Translations under genes and position numbers: made by a program | Shown: in pieces, positions 19,481 to 28,413 of the stretch | Numbering within the stretch: the first letter of the stretch is position 1 | Layout: each line of letters opens with the position of its first letter | Origin: an uncultured Bacilli bacterium | GTDB taxonomy: Bacteria; Bacillota_I; Bacilli_A; RF39; UBA660 | Reading direction: 5' to 3' | DNA length: 64,000 nucleotides | Assembly: GCA_944329375.1 (NCBI GenBank) | Contig: CALVIB010000001.1 | Coordinates: forward strand, 62,001-126,000 | Notes under the pieces: generated by a model | Told to the model about the DNA's origin: nothing | The model's input: only the letters and a program-made list of their open reading frames with translations | The model's database searches: none

Positions 19481-19528
19481 AAAATAACAGAACTTATGAT
19501 AAAAAAGAATACAGTTCTGTTATTTTTC
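19481..19528 (+). terminator. Terminator between the two repeat paralogues
   Basis: A 13-bp perfect stem (AAAATAACAGAAC / GTTCTGTTATTTT) with a 20-nt loop ends in a T-run. An extended -10 (TGTTATAAT, 19538-19546) follows for the second copy, so the two genes are separate transcription units. Confidence 0.88.
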
Positions 19529-19582
19529 CTTTAATTTTGTTATAATTAAAGCGTAAATAATATTTGAAAGGACGCTAGTTTT

Positions 19583-21481
19583 ATGAATGAAAGAAATACA
19601 TGGATAGATATAATAGCTAAACTGTATAAAAATCTTCATATGTCAGAAAGTGCAATGCATGGAATGAGACAGTCAGATAAAAAAAGAGATAGAATACTTA
19701 ATTATTTTGAAAGATTAGAAAAAGTACATCAAAGAGTATCAAAAAGTAAAAGAGAAGAAGATTTAAAATTGTTAAAGAAATTTTATTATAATCTTTATGT
19801 CATAAAACCAGAAGATATTCCTGATAGTTATTTTGAACATGAAAAGAGAATAATGAGAGAAAGAGGATATGGAAATATAGAAATAACACCTGAGAGAAAA
19901 CAGAATTTGATTAACCAGATTATAGAGGACCAAAAAGAATCATTAGATAAATGGATAGAATATTTTCTATTTGATGAAGAAAGTAATAGCTATGAGATGT
20001 GGGAGAAGTACTGGGTATTTCAAGGACTGCAACAATTAGGAAAATATAATAAAGAAACGGGTAAATTTTCAAAAAGAGATAAACATACAGTATATCCATT
20101 TCCACCATTAGAAAGAGAAGTAATATTTACAACATTAAAATTAATGGAAGATTATATAAAAGATAAAAAAGGCGATAATGAAATAAGAAGTGCTTTAGGA
20201 AGTGGTAATTTTAAGACTTTATATGAATATTCCATTAAAATTATAATGAATAAAGAAGAAAAGCAAAGTAATACGACTTTAGGGAAATGGATAAAATATG
20301 AACAAGGCTCAGATTATCATAAATTAAGAGATAGTCTTCAAGGATATTATACAGGATGGTGTACAGCAGCAGGAGAAAACTTTGCGAAAGAACAGTTAGA
20401 AAATGGAGACTTTTATGTATATTATACATTAGATAAAAATGGCGAAGCCAAAGTACCTAGAATAGCTATAAGAATGAATGGACATAATGAAATAGGAGAA
20501 ATAAGAGGAATAGCCGATAATCAAAATATGGAACCAGAGATGATATCAATATTAGAAAAAAAGTTAGAAGAATTTCCAGATAGAGACAAATACAGAAAAA
20601 AAGAATATGACATGCAATTTTTAACAACGATAGATAATAAAGTCCAAAAAGGTTATGATTTAACTAAAGAAGAACTTAGATTTCTATATGAAATAGATAG
20701 TAAAATAGAAGGTTTTGGATACGAAAAAGACCCTAGAATAAAAGAAACAATAAATAAACGAAATATAAAAAATGATTTAATGTATATATTTGATTGTAAG
20801 GAAGATGAAATATGTGTAGGAGGAGATTTACCTAAAGATAAAACGATAAAAGTATATTGGGATTCCCTTGATTTAAGTGGTTTAACGAGTGCTGAAGGAT
20901 TAAAATTACCAGATTATATAGGAGGAAATCTTTATTTAAGTAGTTTAACGAGTGCGGAAGGTTTAGATTTATCTCATACAAATATAGGAGAAGATCTTTA
21001 TTTAAATAGTTTAACGAGTGCGGAAGGTTTAGACTTATCTCATACAAATATAGGAGGAAATCTTTATTTAAATAGTTTAACGAGTGCGGAAGGTTTAGAT
21101 TTATCTAATACAAATATAGGAGGAAATCTTCATTTGAGTAGTTTAACAAGTGCGGAAGGCTTAAAATTACAAGAGTACATAGGAAATCTTGATTTAATAA
21201 GTTTAACTAGTGTGGAAGGCTTAACCTTACCAAAGCATATAGAAGGAGAACTTTTTCTAACTAGTTTAACCAGTGCAGAAGGTTTAACCTTACCAGAGTA
21301 CGTAGGAGGAAATCTTGATTTAAGTAGTTTAACGAGTGCGGAAGGTTTAAAGCTGCCAGAAAATTTTGATATTAAAAAATTATATGCTCCAGAGTATATC
21401 ATAAATGAAATAAATATGCATCCAGAAAAATATTTTAATAATTATAAAATAAATGAAAATATACAAAGAAGAAAGTTTTAG
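19583..21481 (+). CDS. Large repeat protein, copy 2 (tandem paralogue)
   Basis: The 632 residues differ from copy 1 at only about five positions in the first ~72, then match it exactly to the first repeat (copy-1 DNA 17699-18815). The eight C-terminal repeats follow the same consensus but in another order, and three have a DLSxTNIG variant in place of LPEYIG. The tail (LPENFDIKKLYAPEYIINEI) again resembles copy 1. It has its own extended -10 and an AAAGGACG site. The pattern suggests a binding scaffold with a fixed head and variable face; function unknown. Confidence 0.8.
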   Translation: MNERNTWIDIIAKLYKNLHMSESAMHGMRQSDKKRDRILNYFERLEKVHQRVSKSKREEDLKLLKKFYYNLYVIKPEDIPDSYFEHEKRIMRERGYGNIEITPERKQNLINQIIEDQKESLDKWIEYFLFDEESNSYEMWEKYWVFQGLQQLGKYNKETGKFSKRDKHTVYPFPPLEREVIFTTLKLMEDYIKDKKGDNEIRSALGSGNFKTLYEYSIKIIMNKEEKQSNTTLGKWIKYEQGSDYHKLRDSLQGYYTGWCTAAGENFAKEQLENGDFYVYYTLDKNGEAKVPRIAIRMNGHNEIGEIRGIADNQNMEPEMISILEKKLEEFPDRDKYRKKEYDMQFLTTIDNKVQKGYDLTKEELRFLYEIDSKIEGFGYEKDPRIKETINKRNIKNDLMYIFDCKEDEICVGGDLPKDKTIKVYWDSLDLSGLTSAEGLKLPDYIGGNLYLSSLTSAEGLDLSHTNIGEDLYLNSLTSAEGLDLSHTNIGGNLYLNSLTSAEGLDLSNTNIGGNLHLSSLTSAEGLKLQEYIGNLDLISLTSVEGLTLPKHIEGELFLTSLTSAEGLTLPEYVGGNLDLSSLTSAEGLKLPENFDIKKLYAPEYIINEINMHPEKYFNNYKINENIQRRKF

Positions 21482-21489
21482 GTGGTAAA

Positions 21490-22056
21490 ATGATATTTGA
21501 AAAAGAATTAACATATATAAAAAATAAAAGATACAAAGAAAATGCAGAAAAATTAATAAGTTTATTACCAGATTATTTTTATGATGTAGCTGCTAGTTCC
21601 ACAGGTAAATATCATCCTGAATTTGCTTTAGGAACTGGAGGATTAGTAAGACATACAAAAGTTGCTGTTAAACTTGCTTATGAACTTGCAAACAATGAAG
21701 TAATAGGTTATTCTTTTACAGATGATGAAAAAGACTTAATGTTAATAGCACTCATCATGCATGATGGTCTAAAGCATGGAAAAATAAAAGAAAAATATGT
21801 TAGGTTTGACCATCCAATCTTAATGGCTAATTACATTAAAGAAAATAAAGATAAATTAACCTTAACTGATAATGAAATAGAATTTTTATGTAACGTTATT
21901 TCATCACATATGGGCTCATTCAATACAAATCCATATAGCGATATAACTTTACCAATTCCACATAACAAATATCAAAGATTTGTTCATATGTGTGATTTTC
22001 TAGCAAGTCGTAAATTCTTAGATGTAAAATTTGAAAATAATGAAATAAAGGAGTGA
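21490..22056 (+). CDS. HD-domain protein, first gene of a dTTP operon
   Basis: The 188 residues carry HD-fold metal ligands: His in VRHTKVAVK, His-Asp in IMHDGLKHG (about residue 93), His in FDHPILMA, and Asp in MCDFLASRK. The gene starts 9 bp after copy 2 and leads directly into thyA, whose ribosome site overlaps this stop. The place in a thyA-folA-tmk operon makes a nucleotide-related phosphohydrolase attractive, but the substrate is inference. Confidence 0.8.
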   Translation: MIFEKELTYIKNKRYKENAEKLISLLPDYFYDVAASSTGKYHPEFALGTGGLVRHTKVAVKLAYELANNEVIGYSFTDDEKDLMLIALIMHDGLKHGKIKEKYVRFDHPILMANYIKENKDKLTLTDNEIEFLCNVISSHMGSFNTNPYSDITLPIPHNKYQRFVHMCDFLASRKFLDVKFENNEIKE

Positions 22057-22061
22057 TTAAA

Positions 22062-23126
22062 ATGGCTAAGTGGGATAAAGACTATTTAGAATTATGTAAA
22101 AGAATATTAAAAGAGGGGATAGAAGTAGAAAATAGAACAGGAGTAAATACTATCAAAGTTCCATCACATCATTTTCATTTTAACTTAGATGAAGAATTTC
22201 CAATTTTAACAACAAAACAATTATTCATAAGACAAGCTGTTTTAGAAATGTTATGGATTTATCAAGCTCAAAGTAACGATGTTAGATGGTTGCAGGAAAG
22301 AAATGTTCATATATGGGATGAATGGGAAGTAGATGAAGATGGAATTTACCGTATTTATGAATCCCCAAATGAACAAACACCATATGATAAAAATAAAGAA
22401 GTATCAGTATTAAACCCATATAGTGTTCCTGTTCATAATCATAATGAAAAATTAGATTATAAATATGATGAAAAAGGAAATATTTTAACTGCTAAAAGTC
22501 TAAGCGAAGAAAATAGTCTAAAAATGTTTCCAAATCGTGAAGCCATCAAAAAAAATATAAAAACAGCAAAATTCTATGGTAAACAATATGCACATACCAT
22601 AGGAACAGCTTATGGATATATTGTGGGTAAATTTGAAATGATTCAAAATCTAATAAACAATTTAAAAACAAATCAAAACGATAGGCGCAATGTCATGAGT
22701 TTATGGCAAGATGATTATATTAATACCGCCGTTTTACCATCATGTGTTTGGTCAAGCGAATGGGATGTTACAGATGGAAAATTAAATGCTTGGGTTCATC
22801 AAAGAAGTTGTGATGTACCACTTGGTTTACCTTTTAATGTAACTCAATATTCCGTTTTATTGCACATGCTAGCGCGTGTTACAGATTTAAAACCAGGTAC
22901 TTTAGATTGGAGTATAAAAGATGCTCATATATATGTAAATCAAATAGAAGGAATCAAAGAACAAATCCGCCGAGGTAATGAACTTGAAGATTTAAAAGCC
23001 CCAGAATTATGGTTGAATCCTGAAATAACAGACTTCTTTGAATATGATAACTCTAAAGAATGTAAAGATGTCAAATTATTAAATTATAAACATCATGGAA
23101 AAATAAAATTTCCTCTTGCTCAATGA
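22062..23126 (+). CDS. thyA: Thymidylate synthase with an internal insertion
   Basis: It converts dUMP to dTMP with methylene-tetrahydrofolate. The 354 residues include FPILTTKQLF, the nucleophile motif LPSCVWSSEWDV (Cys about residue 228), RSCDVPLGLPFNVTQY, DAHIYVNQI and the C-terminal LLNYKHHGKIKFPLA. This matches the Bacillus ThyA subtype (TPCVY-type active site), here with Ser in place of Pro before the Cys. About 75-80 extra residues lie between IWDEW and GTAYGY. The start is the ATG at 22062 with AAAGGAG upstream. It overlaps folA by 4 bp. Confidence 0.93.
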   Translation: MAKWDKDYLELCKRILKEGIEVENRTGVNTIKVPSHHFHFNLDEEFPILTTKQLFIRQAVLEMLWIYQAQSNDVRWLQERNVHIWDEWEVDEDGIYRIYESPNEQTPYDKNKEVSVLNPYSVPVHNHNEKLDYKYDEKGNILTAKSLSEENSLKMFPNREAIKKNIKTAKFYGKQYAHTIGTAYGYIVGKFEMIQNLINNLKTNQNDRRNVMSLWQDDYINTAVLPSCVWSSEWDVTDGKLNAWVHQRSCDVPLGLPFNVTQYSVLLHMLARVTDLKPGTLDWSIKDAHIYVNQIEGIKEQIRRGNELEDLKAPELWLNPEITDFFEYDNSKECKDVKLLNYKHHGKIKFPLAQ

Positions 23127-23605
23127 AATTATCAATAATAGCTGCCATTGGTAAAAATAATGAACTTGGACTAAATAATAATTTAATATGGCATCTAAAA
23201 GGAGATATGAAATTTTTCAAAGAAACGACAATTGGTCATACTATAATCATGGGAAGAAAAACCTTTGAATCATTACCCCAATTGCTTGAAGAAAGAAAAC
23301 ATATAGTTTTATCAAGAAATAATATCAATATACCAAACATAGAAGTTTTTCATACAATTGAAGAATTTTTATCAAACTATATAAATACCGATGAAGAAAT
23401 ATTTAATATAGGTGGAGCTAGTGTATATCAATCATTACTTGAATACACAGAACAAATATATTTAACAGAAATAGAAAAAACAGCCAAAGCAGATGCCTAT
23501 TTTCCAACCTTTAATAAAAAAGACTTTGAATCAGAAATATTAGATAAAAAAACCGATGAAAAAACAGGTATAAAATATAAACATGTTTTATACAAAAGGA
23601 GGTAA
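23123..23605 (+). CDS. folA: Dihydrofolate reductase
   Basis: It regenerates tetrahydrofolate from the dihydrofolate produced by ThyA, using NADPH. The 160 residues show LSIIAAIGKNNELGLNN, WHLKGDMKFFKE (substrate-binding Asp), IIMGRKTFESLP and NIGGASVYQSLL, all canonical. The length is typical. The start overlaps the thyA stop, and tmk starts 2 bp after the folA stop, giving one translationally coupled unit. Confidence 0.95.
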   Translation: MKLSIIAAIGKNNELGLNNNLIWHLKGDMKFFKETTIGHTIIMGRKTFESLPQLLEERKHIVLSRNNINIPNIEVFHTIEEFLSNYINTDEEIFNIGGASVYQSLLEYTEQIYLTEIEKTAKADAYFPTFNKKDFESEILDKKTDEKTGIKYKHVLYKRR

Positions 23606-23607
23606 AA

Positions 23608-24288
23608 ATGAAAGGAAAATTAATAACTATTGAAGGAACTGATTGCTCTGGAAAGGAAACTCAAACAAATCTTTTAATAAAAAAATTAAGAGAGGAAGGA
23701 TACCGCGTTCAAAACTTTTCATTTCCAAACTATAATTCTCCTACTGGTAAAATAATAGGAGGTCCATATCTAGGAAAAGAAGGATATGACTCATGTTACT
23801 TCGAAGAAGGTTCAAGTCAAGTAAATCCTAAAGTTGCCGCATTATATTATGCTGCTGATAGAAAATATAATATAGAAAAAATAAACTTTCTTTTAGAAGG
23901 TGGTTATAATGTTATTTTAGATAGATATATATATTCGAATATGGCTCATCAAGGTGGAAAAATAGAAGACAAAAAAGAAAGACTAGACATGTATAACTGG
24001 TTAGATAAATTAGAATTTGAATTGATGGAACTCCCAAAACCAGATTTAACGATTTTTCTTCATATGCCATTAAAAATAACTAAAAAGTTAAAACAAGAAA
24101 GAAAAGAAAGGGCCGATGGTCATGAAAAAGATGAAAATCATTTAAAACATGCCGAAACAGCTTATTTGGAGTTAGCAAAAAAATATAACTTTACAACAAT
24201 CGAATGTTCAGAAAATGGTAAACCAAAGGATATCGAAAAAATAAATAAAGATTTATATGATATAGTAAAACCATTTATAAATAAATAA
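23608..24288 (+). CDS. tmk: Thymidylate kinase
   Basis: It phosphorylates dTMP to dTDP. The 226 residues have the P-loop IEGTDCSGKETQT (about residues 8-20), the DRY motif LDRYIYSNMAHQGG, and KERADGHEKDENH in the lid region. P-loop details (DCSGKE rather than DGxGKS) and the extra segment around residues 45-65 place it in a divergent Tmk subgroup seen in anaerobic Firmicutes. An AAAAGGAGG site overlaps the end of folA. It is the last gene of the thyA-folA-tmk operon. Confidence 0.9.
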   Translation: MKGKLITIEGTDCSGKETQTNLLIKKLREEGYRVQNFSFPNYNSPTGKIIGGPYLGKEGYDSCYFEEGSSQVNPKVAALYYAADRKYNIEKINFLLEGGYNVILDRYIYSNMAHQGGKIEDKKERLDMYNWLDKLEFELMELPKPDLTIFLHMPLKITKKLKQERKERADGHEKDENHLKHAETAYLELAKKYNFTTIECSENGKPKDIEKINKDLYDIVKPFINK

Positions 24289-24328
24289 TTTTGTTCTATT
24301 AAATATAAAAAAAATCATAAAATATAAT

Positions 24329-24943
24329 ATGAAAATAATTGCTCATAGAGGAAATGATGGAATACATAAAGAAAATAGCTTAGAAGCTATAATAAATAGT
24401 TTAAACAGTAAATATACAAGTGGGGTAGAATTTGATGTTAGGTTGACTAAAGATAAAAAAATTATCATTAACCATGACCCATTTTACCAAGGATACTATA
24501 TAAGTCATACAAATGTAAAAAAATTACAAAAACTTGGACTAAATACCTTAGAAGAAATATTAAATAATATAAAAAATAATAAAATAATTATGATAGAAGT
24601 AAAAGTAGATAATAAAAACATCAAACCAATTACCAAAATTTTAATAAAAAAATTAAGTAAATATAACTTGAATTATTATATTTGTAGCTTTAATTATAAA
24701 TTTTTAAAATATTTCCAAAAATATAGTAACATCAAAACAGGACTAATCATAAGTCTAAAAATAAATGAAAAATATATAAATAACGACTTTGATTTTAATT
24801 CTATAAATTACCTATACAATAAAAAAATTCCAAACAAAGAAACATTCAGATGGAATATAAATAGTAAAAATGAATTACAAAAGTTAAATAAAAAAGAAAA
24901 TATCATAACAGATAAAGCAAAAGAAATATCAAAATTTATTTAG
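24329..24943 (+). CDS. Glycerophosphodiester phosphodiesterase
   Basis: The 204 residues begin KIIAHRGNDGIHKENSLEA and show VEFDVRLTKDKKIIINHDP, the GDPD active-site layout (HRG, E-x-D, H-D). The enzyme releases glycerol-3-phosphate from glycerophosphodiesters. The protein is short compared with the usual ~240 residues. A TATAAT directly abuts the ATG with no ribosome site, so the message may be leaderless or the true start differs. The 3' end overlaps the convergent gene by 8 bp. Confidence 0.85.
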   Translation: MKIIAHRGNDGIHKENSLEAIINSLNSKYTSGVEFDVRLTKDKKIIINHDPFYQGYYISHTNVKKLQKLGLNTLEEILNNIKNNKIIMIEVKVDNKNIKPITKILIKKLSKYNLNYYICSFNYKFLKYFQKYSNIKTGLIISLKINEKYINNDFDFNSINYLYNKKIPNKETFRWNINSKNELQKLNKKENIITDKAKEISKFI

Positions 24944-25424
24944 CCACCTTGACCTTTTCACTTAAAATAAAAGCATTTTTATCATTTGCTTTGATAATTG
25001 ATACAATTTTATTAGCTTTTTTTCTAGCTCCTAAAATCATTAAAATAATATTTTCATCATTTCCACTTTTAATTTTAAAAATTTTAAAATTTTCTTTTTT
25101 TAAATCATTAATAACATTAATCATTTTTTTAAAATTAATTTCTACTATAAACACATTAGTTCCAAGAGCAATTTTTTCCTCTAAATAACTTCCAAAATAA
25201 GAACCTACCAAAGCCCCAAAAGCAAAAGAAACTGCTTTAAAAATATCTTTTTGAATCCCCATTAAAACAGTTCCTGTTAAAATAATCCAAATTAAAGTTA
25301 CCACAAATTGTAAAATAGCTCCAAGCTTTTTTTTACCATTACTTACTACAATTAATCTTAAAGTAGCTAAAGCATCTTCAATAATTTTAAATAAAAAAAT
25401 AGCAAAATAAATTATTATTTTCAT
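24936..25424 (-). CDS. UPF0316 / DUF5698-DUF2179 membrane protein
   Basis: The 162 residues have three hydrophobic segments in the first ~80 residues, with ALATLRLIVVSNGKK as in DUF5698. A soluble C-terminal DUF2179 domain follows (VEINFKKMINVIND through KVKVAK). The protein sits in the cytoplasmic membrane and its function is not established. The ATG at 25424 is chosen because AGGTGG lies upstream; a GTG three codons earlier falls within that site. Confidence 0.85.
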   Translation of the reverse strand: MKIIIYFAIFLFKIIEDALATLRLIVVSNGKKKLGAILQFVVTLIWIILTGTVLMGIQKDIFKAVSFAFGALVGSYFGSYLEEKIALGTNVFIVEINFKKMINVINDLKKENFKIFKIKSGNDENIILMILGARKKANKIVSIIKANDKNAFILSEKVKVAK

Positions 25425-25519
25425 ATTTCCCACCTAAAATTATTTTACCTTTATTGTCAAAAACTATACTAAAGTTGCACCAAAACAAAAAATAATATAT
25501 AATGTTTAAGGTGATTTAA

Positions 25520-25969
25520 ATGAAATTTGATTTAAATACTTTAAACACAAAACCCCAAATTATCATTGATACTAAAATAAATTTTCCCAAAGAAGATTTA
25601 GAAAAAGCTAAAATATTAAAAATGGATGAAGTTAGTGTAAAAGGACAAATAAACAATAATAAAGAAGAAAGTATTTTAAATTTAACTATTAAAGGTAAAA
25701 TGACATTACCTTGTAATCTTACACTAGAACCCGTAGATTATCCATTTTCCATAGAAATAGAGGAAAATTTGAACGAAATTATCGAAAACTCTCAAAAAAC
25801 TATTGATATTTTACCAATAATATGGGAAAATATATTAATGGAAATTCCCATGAGAGTTATAAGTCCAAATGCTAAAAACATGAAGACAAAAGGTAATGGA
25901 TGGGAACTTATAACAGATAGCGAAAGTAAAGGCAATAATAGCCTAGCTAAGTTAAAAGATTTATTATAG
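25520..25969 (+). CDS. DUF177 (YceD) family protein
   Basis: The 149 residues fit the YceD/DUF177 family: an N-terminal region with [12 protein letters not shown], a central [23 protein letters not shown] segment and an acidic tail. The family is coupled to rpmF (L32) in most Firmicutes and is linked to 23S rRNA accumulation in plants and bacteria. Here rpmF starts 11 bp downstream. It has its own GGTGAT ribosome site and a TATAAT-like element upstream. Confidence 0.9.
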   Translation: MKFDLNTLNTKPQIIIDTKINFPKEDLEKAKILKMDEVSVKGQINNNKEESILNLTIKGKMTLPCNLTLEPVDYPFSIEIEENLNEIIENSQKTIDILPIIWENILMEIPMRVISPNAKNMKTKGNGWELITDSESKGNNSLAKLKDLL

Positions 25970-25980
25970 GAGGTGTTATC

Positions 25981-26178
25981 ATGGCTGTACCAGCAAGAAA
26001 AGTTAGTAAAACTAGTGGAAGAATGCGTCGTACTCATTATAAAATAAGTGCAAAAACTGTTACAACATGCCCAAAATGTGGAGCACCAGTAAAACCACAT
26101 CGTGTATGTAAAAATTGTGGAACTTATAAAGGTAAAGAAGTTATCGCTGAACAAGATGAAAAAAATGTAGCAGAATAA
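25981..26178 (+). CDS. rpmF: 50S ribosomal protein L32
   Basis: The 65 residues start [20 protein letters not shown], as in all L32 proteins, and contain the zinc ribbon CPKCG ... CKNCG (about residues 30-48). Four Cys are present, so this is the zinc-binding form. It is preceded by AGGAGG, co-transcribed with the DUF177 gene and closed by a strong terminator. Confidence 0.98.
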   Translation: MAVPARKVSKTSGRMRRTHYKISAKTVTTCPKCGAPVKPHRVCKNCGTYKGKEVIAEQDEKNVAE

Positions 26179-26203
26179 TTAATTTATCAATTAATTAATA
26201 TTA

Positions 26204-26237
26204 AAATACCGAATAGTTGAATATTTCGGTATTTTTT
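26204..26237 (+). terminator. Terminator after rpmF
   Basis: The stem AAAATACCGAA / TTTCGGTATTTT with an 11-nt loop runs into six T residues. Confidence 0.9.
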
Positions 26238-26354
26238 GTAATGCGAAATAATTATCAAAATAGTCAAAAAAAGATGTTTAACAAAAGTGTTTACAAAAAT
26301 ATTGCTCTATGATATATTGAATAAAATAGTAAATATATAAAAAGGAGATAATGT

Positions 26355-26720
26355 ATGAAAAATAAAGGATTTACTTTAATTGAAATTTTAGGAGTTATAG
26401 TAATATTGTCATTATTATTAATTCTAATTGTCCCTGGAATCATAAATAGATTATCAAGTAAACAGGAACAGACAATAGAAACTCAAAACAAAATTATATA
26501 TGATGCAGCTTATCAGTATATAAATGAAAGACCAGATAAATTTCCTATTAAACGTAGTAGCACTTACTGTATTGGAATTAAAACCTTAATTGATGATGGT
26601 AAGCTATCAAGTCCAGTTATTGATGTAAATACAGGTAAAAATATATCTGATAAATATATACTAATAGATGTAAATAATTTAGAAAATAGTGAAATAAAAG
26701 ATAACTCTAATTGTAAATAA
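26355..26720 (+). CDS. Type IV prepilin-like protein
   Basis: The 121 residues start MKNKGFTLIEILGVIVILSL, with the prepilin peptidase site after Gly-5 and Glu at mature position 5. The soluble domain is short, with Cys in STYCIGIK and near the end (DNSNCK), a possible disulphide. An AAAAGGAG site precedes the ATG. It is alone between rpmF and the convergent rodA, with no assembly genes. It groups by size with the genes at 56651 and 62056. Confidence 0.85.
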   Translation: MKNKGFTLIEILGVIVILSLLLILIVPGIINRLSSKQEQTIETQNKIIYDAAYQYINERPDKFPIKRSSTYCIGIKTLIDDGKLSSPVIDVNTGKNISDKYILIDVNNLENSEIKDNSNCK

Positions 26721-26731
26721 AATTATCATAC

Positions 26732-27862
26732 TTAATTAGTATAACGCATTTGTTCGTTAGAAATATTAAAAATAAGCCCCATAGCTAACATATAACTAAG
26801 CAAACTAGACCCCCCATAACTAATAAAAGGTAGGGTAATACCAGTAATTGGAAGTAACCCAAAAGTCATTCCAATATTTTGTATTTGTTGATATAAAAGC
26901 ATTCCAACAATACCCGCAATAACATATTTATTGATTAATTTATTTGTCTTTAAAGCTAAAGTTATCAATCTAATATCAAACATAGCTAGTAAAGAAAGTA
27001 AAATAACCGATCCAATAAAACCAAAATGACTGGCATAAACAGCAAATATAAAATCAGTTTGAGCTTCTGGAAAATAAATTGGATTAGTAGTTAAGCCATG
27101 ACCAATAAGTCCAGCAGAACCTATCGCACTTAAACTATTTTCTAGTTGAAAACCACTTTGATTAGACCAATCAAGTAATCTATCAACCCTCAAAAAGAAA
27201 CTAGTACCAAAAATTTTAATAAATAAATCTTGACTAATAAAATAAACACCCAAAACAAAAACAATGAGTAAAAAAACTAAACCTATAACTATTAAAAACC
27301 ATCTATATCTAATACCTGAAATAAAAAGCATAACAAATGTAATTAACAAATAAATCAAAACAACTCCAGTATCTGGTTGCATGAACGTCAAAACACTAGG
27401 AATTAAAACAACAATTCCAATTTTAATCAAAAACATAAATTCTTCTCTAAGACTAGGATTAGGAAATTCATCATTAAATTTAGAAATCATTGAAGCATTA
27501 ACAATAATTAAAATTATTTTCATAAATTCACTGGGTTGAATTGTTCCAACCCCTTTAATTTCATACCAACAAGTCGCATCATTAATCGTTTTACCAAAGA
27601 AAAATAAACCAATTAAAGATAAAATACCAATTACATATAATAACCAACTCATTCTATATATATAGTTGTTACCAACAGTCATTACCAAATATATAACTAT
27701 AAATCCAGCTATATACCAAATAATTTGATTTCTAACTAAATGGTCCATAGTACTTGGAAGTATACTATCAGCTCCATATAGTGTAATAATACTAATTAAA
27801 CCAAAAAGTAAAATCGGCAACAATATTGATTTATCTAATTTATATTTTGAAACATTTTTCAT
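26732..27862 (-). CDS. rodA: RodA/FtsW-type SEDS peptidoglycan polymerase
   Basis: The 376 residues span about ten membrane segments. Conserved SEDS motifs are present: GTIQPSEFMKI, MQPDTGVVLIYL, EAQTDFIFAVYASHFGF and LPITGITLPFISYGGSS. SEDS proteins polymerise lipid II with a partner transpeptidase. The order and the DFIFAVYASHFGF form favour the elongation-type RodA over FtsW, though I cannot prove this. The gene stands alone on the minus strand and converges on a prepilin gene. Confidence 0.88.
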   Translation of the reverse strand: MKNVSKYKLDKSILLPILLFGLISIITLYGADSILPSTMDHLVRNQIIWYIAGFIVIYLVMTVGNNYIYRMSWLLYVIGILSLIGLFFFGKTINDATCWYEIKGVGTIQPSEFMKIILIIVNASMISKFNDEFPNPSLREEFMFLIKIGIVVLIPSVLTFMQPDTGVVLIYLLITFVMLFISGIRYRWFLIVIGLVFLLIVFVLGVYFISQDLFIKIFGTSFFLRVDRLLDWSNQSGFQLENSLSAIGSAGLIGHGLTTNPIYFPEAQTDFIFAVYASHFGFIGSVILLSLLAMFDIRLITLALKTNKLINKYVIAGIVGMLLYQQIQNIGMTFGLLPITGITLPFISYGGSSLLSYMLAMGLIFNISNEQMRYTN

Positions 27863-27978
27863 AATATATCACCACTAAATATAATACACTAAACTTTTTT
27901 ATTATACAATTATTTTTATAACAAAAAATTTCTTAAAAAAAAACAAAATTTATAGTATAATAATATTGGGTGATAGAT

Positions 27979-28290
27979 ATGATATGGCAATATATAATTA
28001 TAATTGTAGTTTTATTAATAATAGCTTTCGCAATTCTAAAAGCTAAAAGCAAAGATTTTAAATTAGAAGCTAATAAATTAATTGAATATTTAGGGGGAAC
28101 AGCCAACATAATTAATTATGAAGTAAACAATTCGAGATTTGTGGTAAATCTTCATAACATTGAGCTTGTAAATAAAGAAGCCATCCAAAAAATGGGAGCT
28201 CAAGGAATTGTTGAAATTGATAATCAGTTAAAAATAATTTTTGGCGAAGATGCAAAACAATTAAAGAAAAATATTGATGATTTAAAATAG
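27979..28290 (+). CDS. Membrane-anchored PTS EIIB-like domain lacking the phosphorylated Cys
   Basis: The 103 residues have an N-terminal membrane helix (about 4-20), then an EIIB (glucose-type) pattern: LIEYLGGTANIINYEV, NSRFVVNL, and KMGAQGIVEIDNQLKIIFG. In true EIIB the N-terminal pattern continues with a Cys-x-Thr-Arg; here it reads VNNSRF and the protein has no Cys at all. It cannot be a phosphocarrier and may be regulatory or structural. The ATG at 27979 follows GGTGAT. It is divergent from rodA with a 100-bp gap and ends in a terminator. Confidence 0.72.
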   Translation: MIWQYIIIIVVLLIIAFAILKAKSKDFKLEANKLIEYLGGTANIINYEVNNSRFVVNLHNIELVNKEAIQKMGAQGIVEIDNQLKIIFGEDAKQLKKNIDDLK

Positions 28291-28317
28291 ATGTAGAATT
28301 AAAACTACATTTTTTAT
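28291..28317 (+). terminator. Terminator after the EIIB-like gene
   Basis: The stem ATGTAG / CTACAT (8-nt loop) is followed by six T residues. Confidence 0.72.
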
Positions 28318-28413
28318 TTATTAGATAATTTGTTTTATAAAAGTAATTAATATCCTTGTGATTGACTTTAACTATTATATACTTTATAATTTAAATAGAA
28401 TAGGGTGGTAAAC

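Noticed and set aside
20832-21047. Minus-strand frames inside the repeat genes (also 21130-21402, 17838-18026 and 18159-18347)
   Set aside because: They mirror the periodic plus-strand repeats or the plus-strand codons and have no start signals.
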